In this document: positions 1-7,840 of the stretch, in pieces
Numbering within the stretch: position 1 is the stretch's first letter
Layout: the number at the start of each line of letters is the position of its first letter
DNA from: an uncultured Bacilli bacterium
GTDB taxonomy: Bacteria; Bacillota_I; Bacilli_A; RF39; UBA660
DNA length: 30,502 bases
Direction: 5' to 3'
Assembly (NCBI GenBank): GCA_934096755.1
Contig: CAKOMU010000006.1
Location: 1 to 30,502 of the forward strand
Program-made: the position numbers and the translations under genes
Notes under the pieces: generated by a model
The model's input: only the letters and a program-made list of their open reading frames with translations
Told to the model about the DNA's origin: nothing
Databases searched by the model: none

Positions 1-594
1 ACTTTAAATGAAAGATCTGTAGATAATACTAAAGGAAGAATGGGACAAAAGATTATTGGGTTTGTTAATGTAACTCCCCATGCTGGTGCTACCACTTTGA
101 TTTATTTACTAAAAATTCATTTAGAAAAAGTTTATAAAGTAAAAGCTGTCGAAATAGATAAAAATGATTTTTTATATTTTAATGATAGTAGTTTAGAAAG
201 TATTTCGAGTATGTCTTTTAATGATTTTTTGAGTAGAAATAGTAATTGTGATGTAATTTTAGTTGACTTAAATGATAGTGATGTATTACAATTTTGTCAT
301 GATATAGTTTATTTGATTGAACCTGGTTTAATTCAACTTAATCGTTTAATTAGAAATGATAATGCTATATTTGAAAAATTAAATGGTAAAAAGATTATTT
401 TAAATCGTAGTGTATTATCTAGTAAAGACGTAGAAGATTTTGAAAAAGAAAGTGGAAGTCATGTATTTTATAATCTGCCATCTTTAGATGATAAACTAGA
501 TAATCAAGCGATTGTTAATGCTTTTTTAGTAAGTTTAGGATTTAGTCGAGTTGAAGACGGCACTGGTTCAGGAATATTTAGTATTTTTAGATAG
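1..594 (+). CDS. MinD/CpaE-like P-loop protein, 5' end outside window
   Basis: The frame is open from base 1. An ATG at 40 has only a closely spaced AAGGA before it, so the gene may well start upstream and the ATG may be internal. From residue 1 of the ATG form, a beta strand leads into NVTPHAGATTLIY (about residues 10-22). This sits where ParA/MinD proteins have a Walker A loop, but it lacks the usual signature and P-loop lysines. A hydrophobic strand ending in Asp (VILVDLND, about 72-79) resembles Walker B, and KKIILNRS (about 117-124) resembles the base-recognition strand of this fold. This suggests a CpaE/TadZ-like pseudo-ATPase that localises a secretion or pilus machine. The VirB2-like gene follows after 12 bases, so the two are probably co-transcribed. 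The fold assignment is moderately sure; the role is inferred from neighbours. Confidence 0.55.
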   Translation, partial: TLNERSVDNTKGRMGQKIIGFVNVTPHAGATTLIYLLKIHLEKVYKVKAVEIDKNDFLYFNDSSLESISSMSFNDFLSRNSNCDVILVDLNDSDVLQFCHDIVYLIEPGLIQLNRLIRNDNAIFEKLNGKKIILNRSVLSSKDVEDFEKESGSHVFYNLPSLDDKLDNQAIVNAFLVSLGFSRVEDGTGSGIFSIFR

Positions 595-606
595 TGGGGT
601 AATAAT

Positions 607-966
607 ATGAAATTTTGTTATAAGACAGCATCTGTATGGTTATTAGTAGGTAAATTATTCTTTATTTTAAAGATATTGGTGCCTTTAGCAATAATTATAT
701 TAGCGATGATTGAATATGCTAAAGTAGCAATATCTACAGATAGTAAGGATAGTGCTCATTTACAAAATTCTACACATAAGTTAATAAAAAAATTAATTAT
801 AGCTCTTGTAATCTATTTTATACCTACTTTTGTTAAATTAGGATTTGAATTTGTGGCAGGGTTTAATGATAATATTAAAAACGATGCGAGTACATGTTTT
901 AAGTGTGTTACTGATCCATATAATAGTTGTGATACTTCTTATAAAGGGGAAATCTTTACTAAATAG
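607..966 (+). CDS. VirB2/TrbC-like small membrane protein, copy 1
   Basis: 119 residues with two hydrophobic helices (about 11-35 and 60-85) separated by a short polar, charged loop. That is the architecture of VirB2/TrbC pilin-type subunits. There is no classical long signal peptide; the first helix begins near residue 10. Four cysteines stand out: C4, and C97-x2-C100 with C108 in the hydrophilic tail. The next gene (1025-1375) is a paralogue with the same cysteine layout and similar sequence around both helices. A GGGG ribosome binding site lies just before the ATG and the gap to the upstream P-loop gene is 12 bases, so it probably shares that operon. The pilin role is inferred from shape and context, since no catalytic motif can be read. 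Confidence 0.6.
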   Translation: MKFCYKTASVWLLVGKLFFILKILVPLAIIILAMIEYAKVAISTDSKDSAHLQNSTHKLIKKLIIALVIYFIPTFVKLGFEFVAGFNDNIKNDASTCFKCVTDPYNSCDTSYKGEIFTK

Positions 967-967
967 A

Positions 968-996
968 TTGACTTTAATGAGTATTTAGAGTAAAAT
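968..996 (+). promoter_or_regulatory. Promoter before the second VirB2-like gene
   Basis: TTGACT (968-973) and TAAAAT (991-996) are separated by exactly 17 bases. The predicted start of transcription is near 1003 and a GAGGAG ribosome binding site follows at 1013-1018. The second paralogue can therefore be transcribed apart from the first. Confidence 0.6.
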
Positions 997-1024
997 ATGG
1001 GTATATAGAGAGAGGAGTGTAGAT

Positions 1025-1375
1025 ATGACTTTTTGTTCAGATTCTGGTTCTGTTTGGTACACTGTAGGAATGTTCTTACTAGTATTTAAGATCGTTATTC
1101 CAATTCTTTTAATTATATTTGGAATGATTGATTTAGGAAAGGCAGTTATTTCTAGTGATGATAAAGCTGTTTCTAAAGCTGCTAAGTCATTATTAAATAG
1201 AGTTATAGCTGGGGTAGTAATTTTCTTTGTGCCAACTTTGGTAAGTGTTGTACTTAATCTTGTTGGATCTTTTAAAAAGGATGTTAAAGCAGATTATAAT
1301 GTTTGTGCTAGTTGTATTAGTAATCCTAATGGTGATACTTGTAGTAAAGTTAAAGACAATAACGGAACTAGTTAA
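1025..1375 (+). CDS. VirB2/TrbC-like small membrane protein, copy 2
   Basis: 116 residues with two hydrophobic helices (about 11-35 and 58-82) around a short polar loop, and a hydrophilic tail. It is paralogous to the protein at 607-966: both begin M-x-F-C, share an S-V-W near the start of helix 1, a Pro in helix 1 and an F-x-P-T in helix 2. Both end with a C-x2-C plus one further Cys (here C4, C94, C97 and C106). The start is fixed by GAGGAG seven bases before the ATG. It has its own promoter and a strong terminator directly at its stop codon, so it can be made as a separate, perhaps abundant, transcript, as expected of a major structural subunit. The pilin-like function is inferred. Confidence 0.6.
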   Translation: MTFCSDSGSVWYTVGMFLLVFKIVIPILLIIFGMIDLGKAVISSDDKAVSKAAKSLLNRVIAGVVIFFVPTLVSVVLNLVGSFKKDVKADYNVCASCISNPNGDTCSKVKDNNGTS

Positions 1376-1399
1376 ATCCATGAAAATGGATTTTTTTTT
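1374..1399 (+). terminator. Intrinsic terminator after the VirB2-like pair
   Basis: An 8-bp perfect stem (1374-1381 with 1386-1393) closes a GAAA tetraloop and is followed by an uninterrupted T run to 1399. The first stem bases are the last bases of the TAA stop codon. Confidence 0.85.
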
Positions 1400-1433
1400 G
1401 AGTAAAATTAATAAGCAATAAATTCATGGCAAG

Positions 1434-1465
1434 AAAAAACATTTCCAAATTCTTAGAAATGTTTT
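1434..1465 (-). terminator. Terminator of the Asn-rich surface protein gene
   Basis: Read on the minus strand, a 10-bp perfect stem (1456-1465 with 1436-1445, loop 1446-1455) follows the stop codon of the 1471-2997 gene and ends in a T run. With the plus-strand hairpin at 1374-1399 it separates the convergent genes. Confidence 0.75.
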
Positions 1466-1470
1466 AATTG

Positions 1471-2997
1471 TTATCTATCTTCGTAAATACCAGTGTATTC
1501 ATATCCAGATAAACTAGTTTTACTACTCCATTTGTAAACTGGTGTTCTATGAACCCAAGTTGTTTCTGTTTGTTTATCAGTTTTAGTATATCCACTATAT
1601 TTTGTACTATTACTAGCTGTATCTCTTACACAAGTACCATAGTCAGTATAACTTACATCGAATTTTAATGGTACGAAGTAAATATTTTTACCAATATTAC
1701 TTGCATAATATGATGATACACCATTTGCATTTGTATAATTTATTGTTACTAATGATCTATATAGTCCACCAGAATAATAAGCACTTGAAACACTGAAGTT
1801 AAAGTTGTTACTCTTTAATGATGAGTTTCTAAATTGTCTTGCATCTTTAATATATACATTAGCACTTGCAACATTGTCTGTCATATATAAACTACCAACT
1901 TTATTAATGTATGATTGATAATCACTTGTTGATGATCCAAAATATGATTTATTACTTATAGTAACATTTTGGGCATTGCTTGGTAAATTTTTAAATTGTA
2001 CTTCATAGTTATAATTTTGTGAACTTCTAGTTGAATTTACATAACTAGTTGTATAATATGTTAATTCACCATTTTTACAATAATTATAAGTTGTTGTAGT
2101 AGTTTGTTTATTTTCTGCACCTTCAGCGTTAGATTTTCCGTCGCTCCAGTCAGTCCATTTTACATATTTATAATATCTTGTTTTTGTTGTAGTATTGTTG
2201 TTGTCTTTATTACCACCATTATTATTGTTGTTGTTATTGTTATTATTGCCACCATTATTGTTGTTATTATTGTTATTGTTGTTATTGTTATTATTGTTGT
2301 TATTATTTATGGTAGTATTGCAATTGTTATTACAACATCCAGTTGAGCAACTAATTTTAATATTAACAGTAGTTGTTACAGTAGTTGTAGTAGTTGTAGT
2401 GCTACTAGCTGGCTTCGTGTAATAGTTATTTGATGTTGTAGTATTACTTGTTGTAGTGTTATTTTTTGATGGTGTCGTTGTGTTAGAAGTATTACCATTG
2501 TTATTACTTCCTGTATCAACTATAACATCTGAATTTGTGGCATTGTCTGCATTGTTAGTATTTTCAATTGTTGTAACGATAAAATCTGATTTATCTCCGC
2601 AAGTTAAGCTAACCTTTAATGCATAGTTACCATCAGCGGTTTTTGTAGCTTGAACATAACTTGAACTAGTATCACATGTTTTACCATCTTCAGTAAAATC
2701 AATTAATAGTTTTTGATTAATCATTTGTGCTAGTGTAAGTTTTTCTGTTCCACCAACTTTTTCAGGTAACTTCGATGGTGTAAAGTATTCAAATGCTGCA
2801 CTTTTCATTGAAGTAATATTTGTGATGTATTCACTATTGCTTCCGTTTGCTAGGGTATTTTTACTTCCTGTTGCTTTATTACCAGTAACACGAATAAAAA
2901 TCCAACCTGCTAAAAATACTATGGCAGCTAAAATTAATAATTTTATTAATAGAGATGCCCAGTTAAAACTTAAATGTCTATTTCCTTCTTCGTACAT
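1471..2997 (-). CDS. Membrane-anchored Asn/Thr-rich surface protein with poly-Asn tract
   Basis: 508 residues. A short charged N-terminus is followed by one hydrophobic helix (about 15-37), then an extracellular-type region of about 110 residues with a Cys pair (CDTSSS and LTCGD). Next come a Thr/Ser/Asn-rich linker, a cysteine cluster (C-x3-CC-x3-C) and a nearly pure Asn tract of about 40 residues broken by Gly pairs. The C-terminal half, about 235 residues, is rich in Tyr, Ser and Asn, with a WTDWSDG motif where it begins, a TWV motif near its end and isolated Cys. No LPXTG sorting signal is visible, so the N-terminal helix is the likely anchor. A GAAGGGGG ribosome binding site lies nine bases before the ATG. 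I do not recognise the family. A surface or adhesin-like role is inferred from layout and from the pilin-like genes it faces. Confidence 0.7.
   Translation of the reverse strand: MYEEGNRHLSFNWASLLIKLLILAAIVFLAGWIFIRVTGNKATGSKNTLANGSNSEYITNITSMKSAAFEYFTPSKLPEKVGGTEKLTLAQMINQKLLIDFTEDGKTCDTSSSYVQATKTADGNYALKVSLTCGDKSDFIVTTIENTNNADNATNSDVIVDTGSNNNGNTSNTTTPSKNNTTTSNTTTSNNYYTKPASSTTTTTTTVTTTVNIKISCSTGCCNNNCNTTINNNNNNNNNNNNNNNNNNGGNNNNNNNNNNGGNKDNNNTTTKTRYYKYVKWTDWSDGKSNAEGAENKQTTTTTYNYCKNGELTYYTTSYVNSTRSSQNYNYEVQFKNLPSNAQNVTISNKSYFGSSTSDYQSYINKVGSLYMTDNVASANVYIKDARQFRNSSLKSNNFNFSVSSAYYSGGLYRSLVTINYTNANGVSSYYASNIGKNIYFVPLKFDVSYTDYGTCVRDTASNSTKYSGYTKTDKQTETTWVHRTPVYKWSSKTSLSGYEYTGIYEDR
2205..2330 (-). 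repeat. AAT/AAC trinucleotide tract encoding poly-Asn
   Basis: A low-complexity run of AAT and AAC codons (ATT/GTT on the plus strand) is broken by two Gly-Gly pairs. It encodes the poly-Asn part of the 1471-2997 protein. Because the unit is three bases, slippage would change tract length without shifting the frame. Boundaries are approximate. Confidence 0.8.
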
Positions 2998-3049
2998 ATT
3001 AACGTACCCCCTTCATTTTGGAAAATCTCTTTCCCTTTAAGTCGCCATT

Positions 3050-3078
3050 ATTTTACCATAAATATATGCGATTGTCAA
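3050..3078 (-). promoter_or_regulatory. Promoter of the Asn-rich surface protein gene
   Basis: On the minus strand TTGACA (3073-3078) is a perfect -35 box. Seventeen bases later comes TAAAAT (3050-3055), preceded by TGG, which makes an extended -10. It diverges from the uvrA promoter. Confidence 0.75.
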
Positions 3079-3103
3079 ATTATTTTGCTAAAAAAATTTA
3101 TGA

Positions 3104-3131
3104 TTGACATTAAACATATGTTTGTGATAAA
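3104..3131 (+). promoter_or_regulatory. uvrA promoter
   Basis: TTGACA (3104-3109) is a perfect -35 box. GATAAA (3126-3131) follows after 16 bases, with TGT before it as an extended -10 element. The spacer carries the palindrome listed separately at 3111-3124. Confidence 0.55.
3111..3124. promoter_or_regulatory. LexA/DinR-like SOS operator in the uvrA promoter
   Basis: TAAACATATGTTTG contains the perfect 12-base palindrome AAACATATGTTT. It matches 11 of 14 positions of the Bacillus-type SOS box CGAACATATGTTCG and lies between the -35 and -10 of uvrA, where a bound repressor would block transcription. uvrA is SOS-controlled in many bacteria. The match is read by eye; binding is inferred. Confidence 0.5.
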
Positions 3132-3188
3132 TTATGCTTGTATTATTTTTTGTTTTTTTTACAAAATATTAGTAGTTATGGAGGTATT

Positions 3189-6005
3189 ATGAGTAATATA
3201 GATAAGATTGTTGTCAAAGGAGCAAGAGAAAATAATTTAAAAAATGTAAATATAGAAATACCTAAAAATAAATTGGTCGTCATGACTGGTGTTTCTGGAA
3301 GTGGAAAGAGTAGCTTGGCTTTTGATACTATTTATGCTGAAGGACAAAGAAGATATGTTGAGAGTTTGTCGGCTTATGCTAGACAATTTATAGGCGTTAA
3401 TGATAAGCCTGATGTAGATTCGATTGAAGGATTAAGTCCATCGATATCAATAGATCAAAAATCAACAAATAAAAATCCTAGATCAACGGTTGGAACTATT
3501 ACAGAAATATATGATTATTTGCGGTTGCTATTTGCTCGTATTGGAAAACCTTATTGTCCTATTCATAATTTGCCAATTGAATCCCAAAGTATTGAAGAAA
3601 TGACAAATAAAATTCTTAGTTATCATGGAAAAACAGTGACGGTGATGGCGCCGGTTGTACATGGTGAAAAAGGGACTCATAAAGATTTATTTGATGATTT
3701 ACGCAAAGATGGTTTTACGAAAGTTCGTGTTAATGGTGATATTAAAAGTTTAAATGGCGAAATTGAACTGGAAAAAAATATTAAAGATAATATTGAAGTC
3801 ATAATTGATAAAATTACGGTCGATGAAGATGAATATAGTCGTCTTTTTGAAGCTATAGAAGTAAGTACAAAAATGGCTGATGGTAAAGTTTTGTTTTTGG
3901 TAGATGATGAAGAAATATTTATGAGTGAAAAGTATGCTTGTAATATTTGTAATTATTCTATTGGTGAATTAGAGCCTCGTTTATTTTCTTTTAATGCCCC
4001 ATATGGTGCTTGTCCTGAATGTAAAGGATTAGGAACAAAGTTACATATTAGCGAAGAGTTATTAATACCAGATCGAAATAAGTCTATCGTAGAAGGTGCT
4101 ATAAGTGCCATGAGTATGGATTCTACGACATATTTTACGCAAATAGAAACTGTTTGTAATTATTATGATATTAATATGTATGAACCAATTAAAAATATTC
4201 CTAGTGAAAAACTAAAATATATTCTATATGGGACGGATGCAATTTTAGAATTTAATTATGTATCTAAAAATGGTAATACTCGTAGTACTAAAGGACCTTA
4301 TGAGGGCGTTATTCCATCATTGGAAAGAAGATATATTGAAACTAAGAGTGGTTGGATTAGAGATTGGTTAGCAGGTTTTATGGTTGAAACTACTTGTCCT
4401 GTATGTAAAGGAAAAAGGTTACAAAAATCTGTTTTAGCTATATATATTAATGGTAAAAATATTTTTGATATGACTGATATGTCTATTGGTGATTTATTAG
4501 TGTTTATGAAAAATCTTAAACTAAACAACGAAGAAAAAGAAATAAGTAATTTGATTTTGAAAGAAATAATTTCAAGATTGGAATTTTTGAATAACGTTGG
4601 ATTAAGTTATTTAACTTTGACCAGAAGCGCAGGAACTTTATCAGGTGGGGAAGCCCAAAGAATAAGATTAGCAACACAAATTGGTTCTAAATTATCAGGC
4701 GTTTTATATGTTTTAGATGAACCTAGTATTGGTTTGCATCAAAAAGATAATGAAAGATTGATTAATTCTTTAAAAGAGATGCGGGATTTAGGAAATTCTT
4801 TAATAGTTGTTGAACATGATACGGATACGATGTTAGCTGCCGATTATTTAGTGGATGTAGGTCCGGGAGCTGGTGAATTTGGAGGAGAAATCATGGCAGC
4901 CGGTACCCCAGCTGAAGTTATGGAAAATCCTAATAGTTTAACTGGAAAATATTTGAGTGGTAAAGAAAAGATTGATATACCAGAGAATAGAAGAAAAGGT
5001 AATGGATTAAAAATTAGTATTAAGGGAGCTAAAGAAAATAATTTAAAAAATATAAATGTCGATATTCCTTTGAATAAATTAGTTGTGGTAACTGGAGTTT
5101 CTGGTTCGGGTAAATCTTCTTTAATTAATGAAATTCTTTATAAAAAGTTAGCCAGTACTATTTATAAAAGTAAAGTGATAGTAGGTAAACATAAAGAAAT
5201 AAAAGGATTAGAAAATATAGATAAAGTTATTCAAATTACACAAGATGCGATTGGGAGAACACCGCGTAGTAATCCTGCTACTTATGTTGGTGTATTTGAT
5301 GATATTAGAGATTTATTTGCCTCGACTAAGGAAGCTAAATTGCGTGGATATGATAAATCACGATTTTCTTTTAATGTAAAAGGTGGAAGATGTGAAAACT
5401 GTTGGGGTGACGGTGTTAAAAAAATTGAAATGCATTTTTTAGCTGATGTGTATGTTCCTTGTGATGTTTGTAAGGGAAAAAGATATAATCGAGAAACTTT
5501 AGATATAAAATATAAGGGAAAAAATATTAGTGAAGTTTTAGATATGCGTGTTAGTGAAGCTATTACATTTTTTGAAAATGTTCCTAAAATATATAATAAA
5601 TTGAAAGTGATGATGGATGTTGGTTTATCTTATATTAAATTAGGGCAATCAGCACCAACATTGTCGGGTGGTGAAGCTGGTCGTGTAAAACTAGCTAAAG
5701 AATTGCAAAAAAAAGCGACAGGAAAATCCATATTTATTTTGGATGAACCGACGACTGGTTTACATAGTGATGACATCAAGAAATTATTAGTGATTTTAAA
5801 TAGAATTGTTGATAATGGTGATACAGTTATTGTGATTGAACATAATTTAGATGTGATTAAAGTTGCTGATTACATAATAGATTTAGGTCCTGATGGTGGT
5901 AAATATGGTGGTAAAATAGTTGCTACTGGTACGCCAGAGGAGGTTGCTAAAGTCAAAACGTCTTATACAGGAGAATTCTTGGCTAAAATTTTAAAGGATA
6001 AATAA
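3189..6005 (+). CDS. uvrA: Excinuclease ABC subunit A
   Basis: UvrA is the damage-sensing ATPase of nucleotide excision repair and works with UvrB. The protein is 938 residues, the usual family length. It has a first Walker A (GVSGSGKSS, about 34-42), a zinc module ending CPECKG, CPVCKGKR before the first ABC signature LSGGEAQR, and Walker B LDEPSIGLH. The second half repeats this: GVSGSGKSS, a CENC to CDVC zinc finger, LSGGEAGR and LDEPTTGLH. The frame stays open upstream to 3138, but GGAGG sits just before the ATG at 3189 and the family N-terminus begins there. One oddity is Gly in place of the usual Gln in the second signature (EAGR against EAQR). It stands alone, between its own promoter with an SOS-like box and a terminator. 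Confidence 0.97.
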   Translation: MSNIDKIVVKGARENNLKNVNIEIPKNKLVVMTGVSGSGKSSLAFDTIYAEGQRRYVESLSAYARQFIGVNDKPDVDSIEGLSPSISIDQKSTNKNPRSTVGTITEIYDYLRLLFARIGKPYCPIHNLPIESQSIEEMTNKILSYHGKTVTVMAPVVHGEKGTHKDLFDDLRKDGFTKVRVNGDIKSLNGEIELEKNIKDNIEVIIDKITVDEDEYSRLFEAIEVSTKMADGKVLFLVDDEEIFMSEKYACNICNYSIGELEPRLFSFNAPYGACPECKGLGTKLHISEELLIPDRNKSIVEGAISAMSMDSTTYFTQIETVCNYYDINMYEPIKNIPSEKLKYILYGTDAILEFNYVSKNGNTRSTKGPYEGVIPSLERRYIETKSGWIRDWLAGFMVETTCPVCKGKRLQKSVLAIYINGKNIFDMTDMSIGDLLVFMKNLKLNNEEKEISNLILKEIISRLEFLNNVGLSYLTLTRSAGTLSGGEAQRIRLATQIGSKLSGVLYVLDEPSIGLHQKDNERLINSLKEMRDLGNSLIVVEHDTDTMLAADYLVDVGPGAGEFGGEIMAAGTPAEVMENPNSLTGKYLSGKEKIDIPENRRKGNGLKISIKGAKENNLKNINVDIPLNKLVVVTGVSGSGKSSLINEILYKKLASTIYKSKVIVGKHKEIKGLENIDKVIQITQDAIGRTPRSNPATYVGVFDDIRDLFASTKEAKLRGYDKSRFSFNVKGGRCENCWGDGVKKIEMHFLADVYVPCDVCKGKRYNRETLDIKYKGKNISEVLDMRVSEAITFFENVPKIYNKLKVMMDVGLSYIKLGQSAPTLSGGEAGRVKLAKELQKKATGKSIFILDEPTTGLHSDDIKKLLVILNRIVDNGDTVIVIEHNLDVIKVADYIIDLGPDGGKYGGKIVATGTPEEVAKVKTSYTGEFLAKILKDK

Positions 6006-6010
6006 TGTCA

Positions 6011-6040
6011 AAAAAATACTAATGTATAGTATTTTTTTTT
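6011..6040 (+). terminator. uvrA terminator
   Basis: An 11-bp A/T-rich stem (6011-6021 with 6027-6037, loop ATGTA) continues into a T run ending at 6040, six bases after the uvrA stop. Confidence 0.75.
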
Positions 6041-6046
6041 GTTTCT

Positions 6047-6055
6047 TGATATAAT
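6047..6055 (+). promoter_or_regulatory. Extended -10 promoter of lgt-trxB
   Basis: TGATATAAT is a perfect -10 box with the TGn extension. No good -35 is seen 17 bases upstream, where the uvrA terminator lies. Transcription would start near 6062, so the leader before the lgt ATG is only about 7-10 bases and consists almost wholly of GGTGATT. Confidence 0.6.
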
Positions 6056-6068
6056 TTTCTTGGTGATT

Positions 6069-6881
6069 ATGATGGATAGATACATTGTGACAATTGGTAG
6101 TATAAAAATTGAGTGGTATTCTGTTTTAATTTTAGTTGGGGCAATGATTGCTATTACGATGATTATGAAGGAAGCAAAAAGATATAATTATCCTACTGAT
6201 TTTGTTTTTAATATGTGTTTTTGGGGGATACTAGCTGGAATTGTCGGTGCTAGATTATATTATGTGTTATTTAATTATAAAATGTATAGTAATTTCTGGG
6301 ATATTTTCAAAATATGGGAAGGGGGTTTAGCTATTCATGGAGGTTTAATTTTAGGTGGTATCGTTGTCATACTTTATACACATAAATATAAAGTTAGAAC
6401 TGTGAGAATGTTAGATTTTATTGCTCCTGCTTTATTTTTAGCACAGGTGATTGGTCGATGGGGTAACTTCTTTAATAGTGAAGCTCACGGTGCTGCAACG
6501 ACTTTGGCTCATTTAGAGTCTTTACATATTCCTAAATTTATCATTGAAGGAATGAATATTGGGGGAATTTATTATACACCAACATTTTTATATGAATCGA
6601 TTTGGTGTTTTGTTGGTTTTTTATTGATTTTAATTGTGAGAAGAATTAAATTTACTAAAGTCGGTCAACCTTTTGCTTTGTATTTATTGTGGTATGGTTT
6701 AGGTCGTTTTGCTATTGAAAGTATGCGAACTGATTCTTTAATGTTTGGTGGATTTAGAGTGGCCCAAATTGTTTCGGTATTAATGGTCTTAGTTGGGTTA
6801 ATAATAGTAATGGTTACAAGTCGTAAAGGTAGATATGAGGATTTGTATAATCAAGATGATAATTCAGTAGTAAGATTTTAA
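6069..6881 (+). CDS. lgt: Prolipoprotein diacylglyceryl transferase
   Basis: Lgt is a membrane enzyme that moves diacylglycerol from phosphatidylglycerol to the lipobox Cys of prolipoproteins, the first step of lipoprotein maturation. About seven membrane segments are visible. Family motifs include GARLYYV, EGGLAIHGG, the signature GRWGNFFNSEAHG, LYES and GRFAIESMRTDSL. The frame opens at a TTG at 6039, but that codon lies in the uvrA terminator and upstream of the promoter's start point. GGTGATT directly precedes ATG 6069, and ATG 6072 is equally possible. trxB follows after 11 bases, so the two form an operon. Confidence 0.95.
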   Translation: MMDRYIVTIGSIKIEWYSVLILVGAMIAITMIMKEAKRYNYPTDFVFNMCFWGILAGIVGARLYYVLFNYKMYSNFWDIFKIWEGGLAIHGGLILGGIVVILYTHKYKVRTVRMLDFIAPALFLAQVIGRWGNFFNSEAHGAATTLAHLESLHIPKFIIEGMNIGGIYYTPTFLYESIWCFVGFLLILIVRRIKFTKVGQPFALYLLWYGLGRFAIESMRTDSLMFGGFRVAQIVSVLMVLVGLIIVMVTSRKGRYEDLYNQDDNSVVRF

Positions 6882-6892
6882 GGAGAAAAAAT

Positions 6893-7771
6893 ATGTACGA
6901 TATTATTATTGTTGGTATGGGTATTAGTGGTATTACTGCGGCGATTTATGCTAAACGAAGCAATAAGAAAGTGATATTGTTAGATAAAGGACTTCCAGGT
7001 GGATTACTAAATTCTATTGATAAAGTTAGTAATTATCCAGGCTTGATTGATGTTGAAGGTGTTGAATTTGCTAGTATTTTAGAGCAACAAATAAAAAAAT
7101 TAGAGATTGATTATAAATTAGAAGAAGTGGTGGAGCTTAGACTAGAAAATGAAATAAAACAGGTAATTACTAGTAAAGGAAGTTATGAAGCTCCTAAAGT
7201 TATTTTGGCAATGGGAAGAAAGGCGAAATATTTAGGTTTAGATCAAGAAAGAGATTTATTAGGAAAAGGATTGTCTACTTGTGCTACGTGTGATGCTTAC
7301 TTTTATAAAGGCTTAGATGTTGCTGTTGTGGGTACGGGAAATAGTGCTTTACAAGAATCATTATATTTAAGTAATATTGTGAACAAAGTGTATATATTAA
7401 ATCGACGCGAAGGGTTTCGTGGTGATGATGATTTAGTGATGAAAGTAAAAGAAAAAGAAAATATCGAAATTCTTAGTAATGTGACTGTAAAAGAGATGAT
7501 TAAAAAAGATAATAAATTAGATAAAGTATTACTTAGTAACGGTGAATATCTGGAAGTTAAAGGAGTCTTTATATATATAGGATTTAGACCAGCAACAGAA
7601 ATAGTGCCTGCCGAAATTTTGGACGAAGAAGGATATGTTTCTGTTAATGAACATTTTGAAAGTATTATACCAGGAGTGTATGCTATTGGGGATATTGTTA
7701 AAAAAAATGTCTATCAATTGGTTGTGGCAGCCAGTGATGGAGCTAAAGTTATTTATGAAATGAAAAATTAG
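6893..7771 (+). CDS. trxB: Thioredoxin reductase-like flavoprotein
   Basis: 292 residues, a little shorter than typical TrxB (about 305-315). The order is an FAD-binding GMGISG near the N-terminus, the redox-active CATC followed by Asp, the NADPH-binding GTGNSALQES, an NRREGFRG stretch matching the HRR-x3-R phosphate-contacting motif, and AIGDI near the C-terminus as the second FAD contact. It should pass electrons from NADPH through the CxxC pair to thioredoxin. AAGGAG lies before the ATG. It is the last gene of the lgt operon and a strong hairpin terminator follows its stop. A related low-molecular-weight disulfide reductase is possible, but TrxB is the natural reading. Confidence 0.93.
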   Translation: MYDIIIVGMGISGITAAIYAKRSNKKVILLDKGLPGGLLNSIDKVSNYPGLIDVEGVEFASILEQQIKKLEIDYKLEEVVELRLENEIKQVITSKGSYEAPKVILAMGRKAKYLGLDQERDLLGKGLSTCATCDAYFYKGLDVAVVGTGNSALQESLYLSNIVNKVYILNRREGFRGDDDLVMKVKEKENIEILSNVTVKEMIKKDNKLDKVLLSNGEYLEVKGVFIYIGFRPATEIVPAEILDEEGYVSVNEHFESIIPGVYAIGDIVKKNVYQLVVAASDGAKVIYEMKN

Positions 7772-7775
7772 GGTT

Positions 7776-7811
7776 AACTATTGACAAAAATAATTGTTAA
7801 TAGTTTTTTTT
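7776..7811 (+). terminator. Terminator of the lgt-trxB operon
   Basis: A 12-bp stem with one G-U pair (7776-7787 with 7794-7805, loop AAATAA) is followed by T residues to 7811. Confidence 0.8.
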
Positions 7812-7840
7812 ATAAAGTGATAAAAAATTAGTTGAAAAAA

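Noticed and set aside
2205..2330. Possible CRISPR or tandem-repeat array
   Set aside because: It is a simple trinucleotide run within a coding region, without spacer and repeat structure.
2104..2422. Plus-strand open frames rich in Ile/Val or Leu opposite the surface protein gene
   Set aside because: They are the antisense readings of the poly-Asn and Thr-rich codon runs, have no ribosome binding site, and the minus-strand gene is clearly the real one.
3138..3188. Upstream extension of the uvrA frame
   Set aside because: There is no ribosome binding site before it; GGAGG and the family N-terminus point to ATG 3189.
7781..7816. Promoter for mntP (TTGACA then TATAAA)
   Set aside because: The spacer would be 24 bases, and the TTGACA is part of the trxB terminator stem.
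7772..7840. Manganese riboswitch (yybP-ykoY) before mntP
   Set aside because: The gap of 69 bases is mostly the trxB terminator; no riboswitch-like fold fits.
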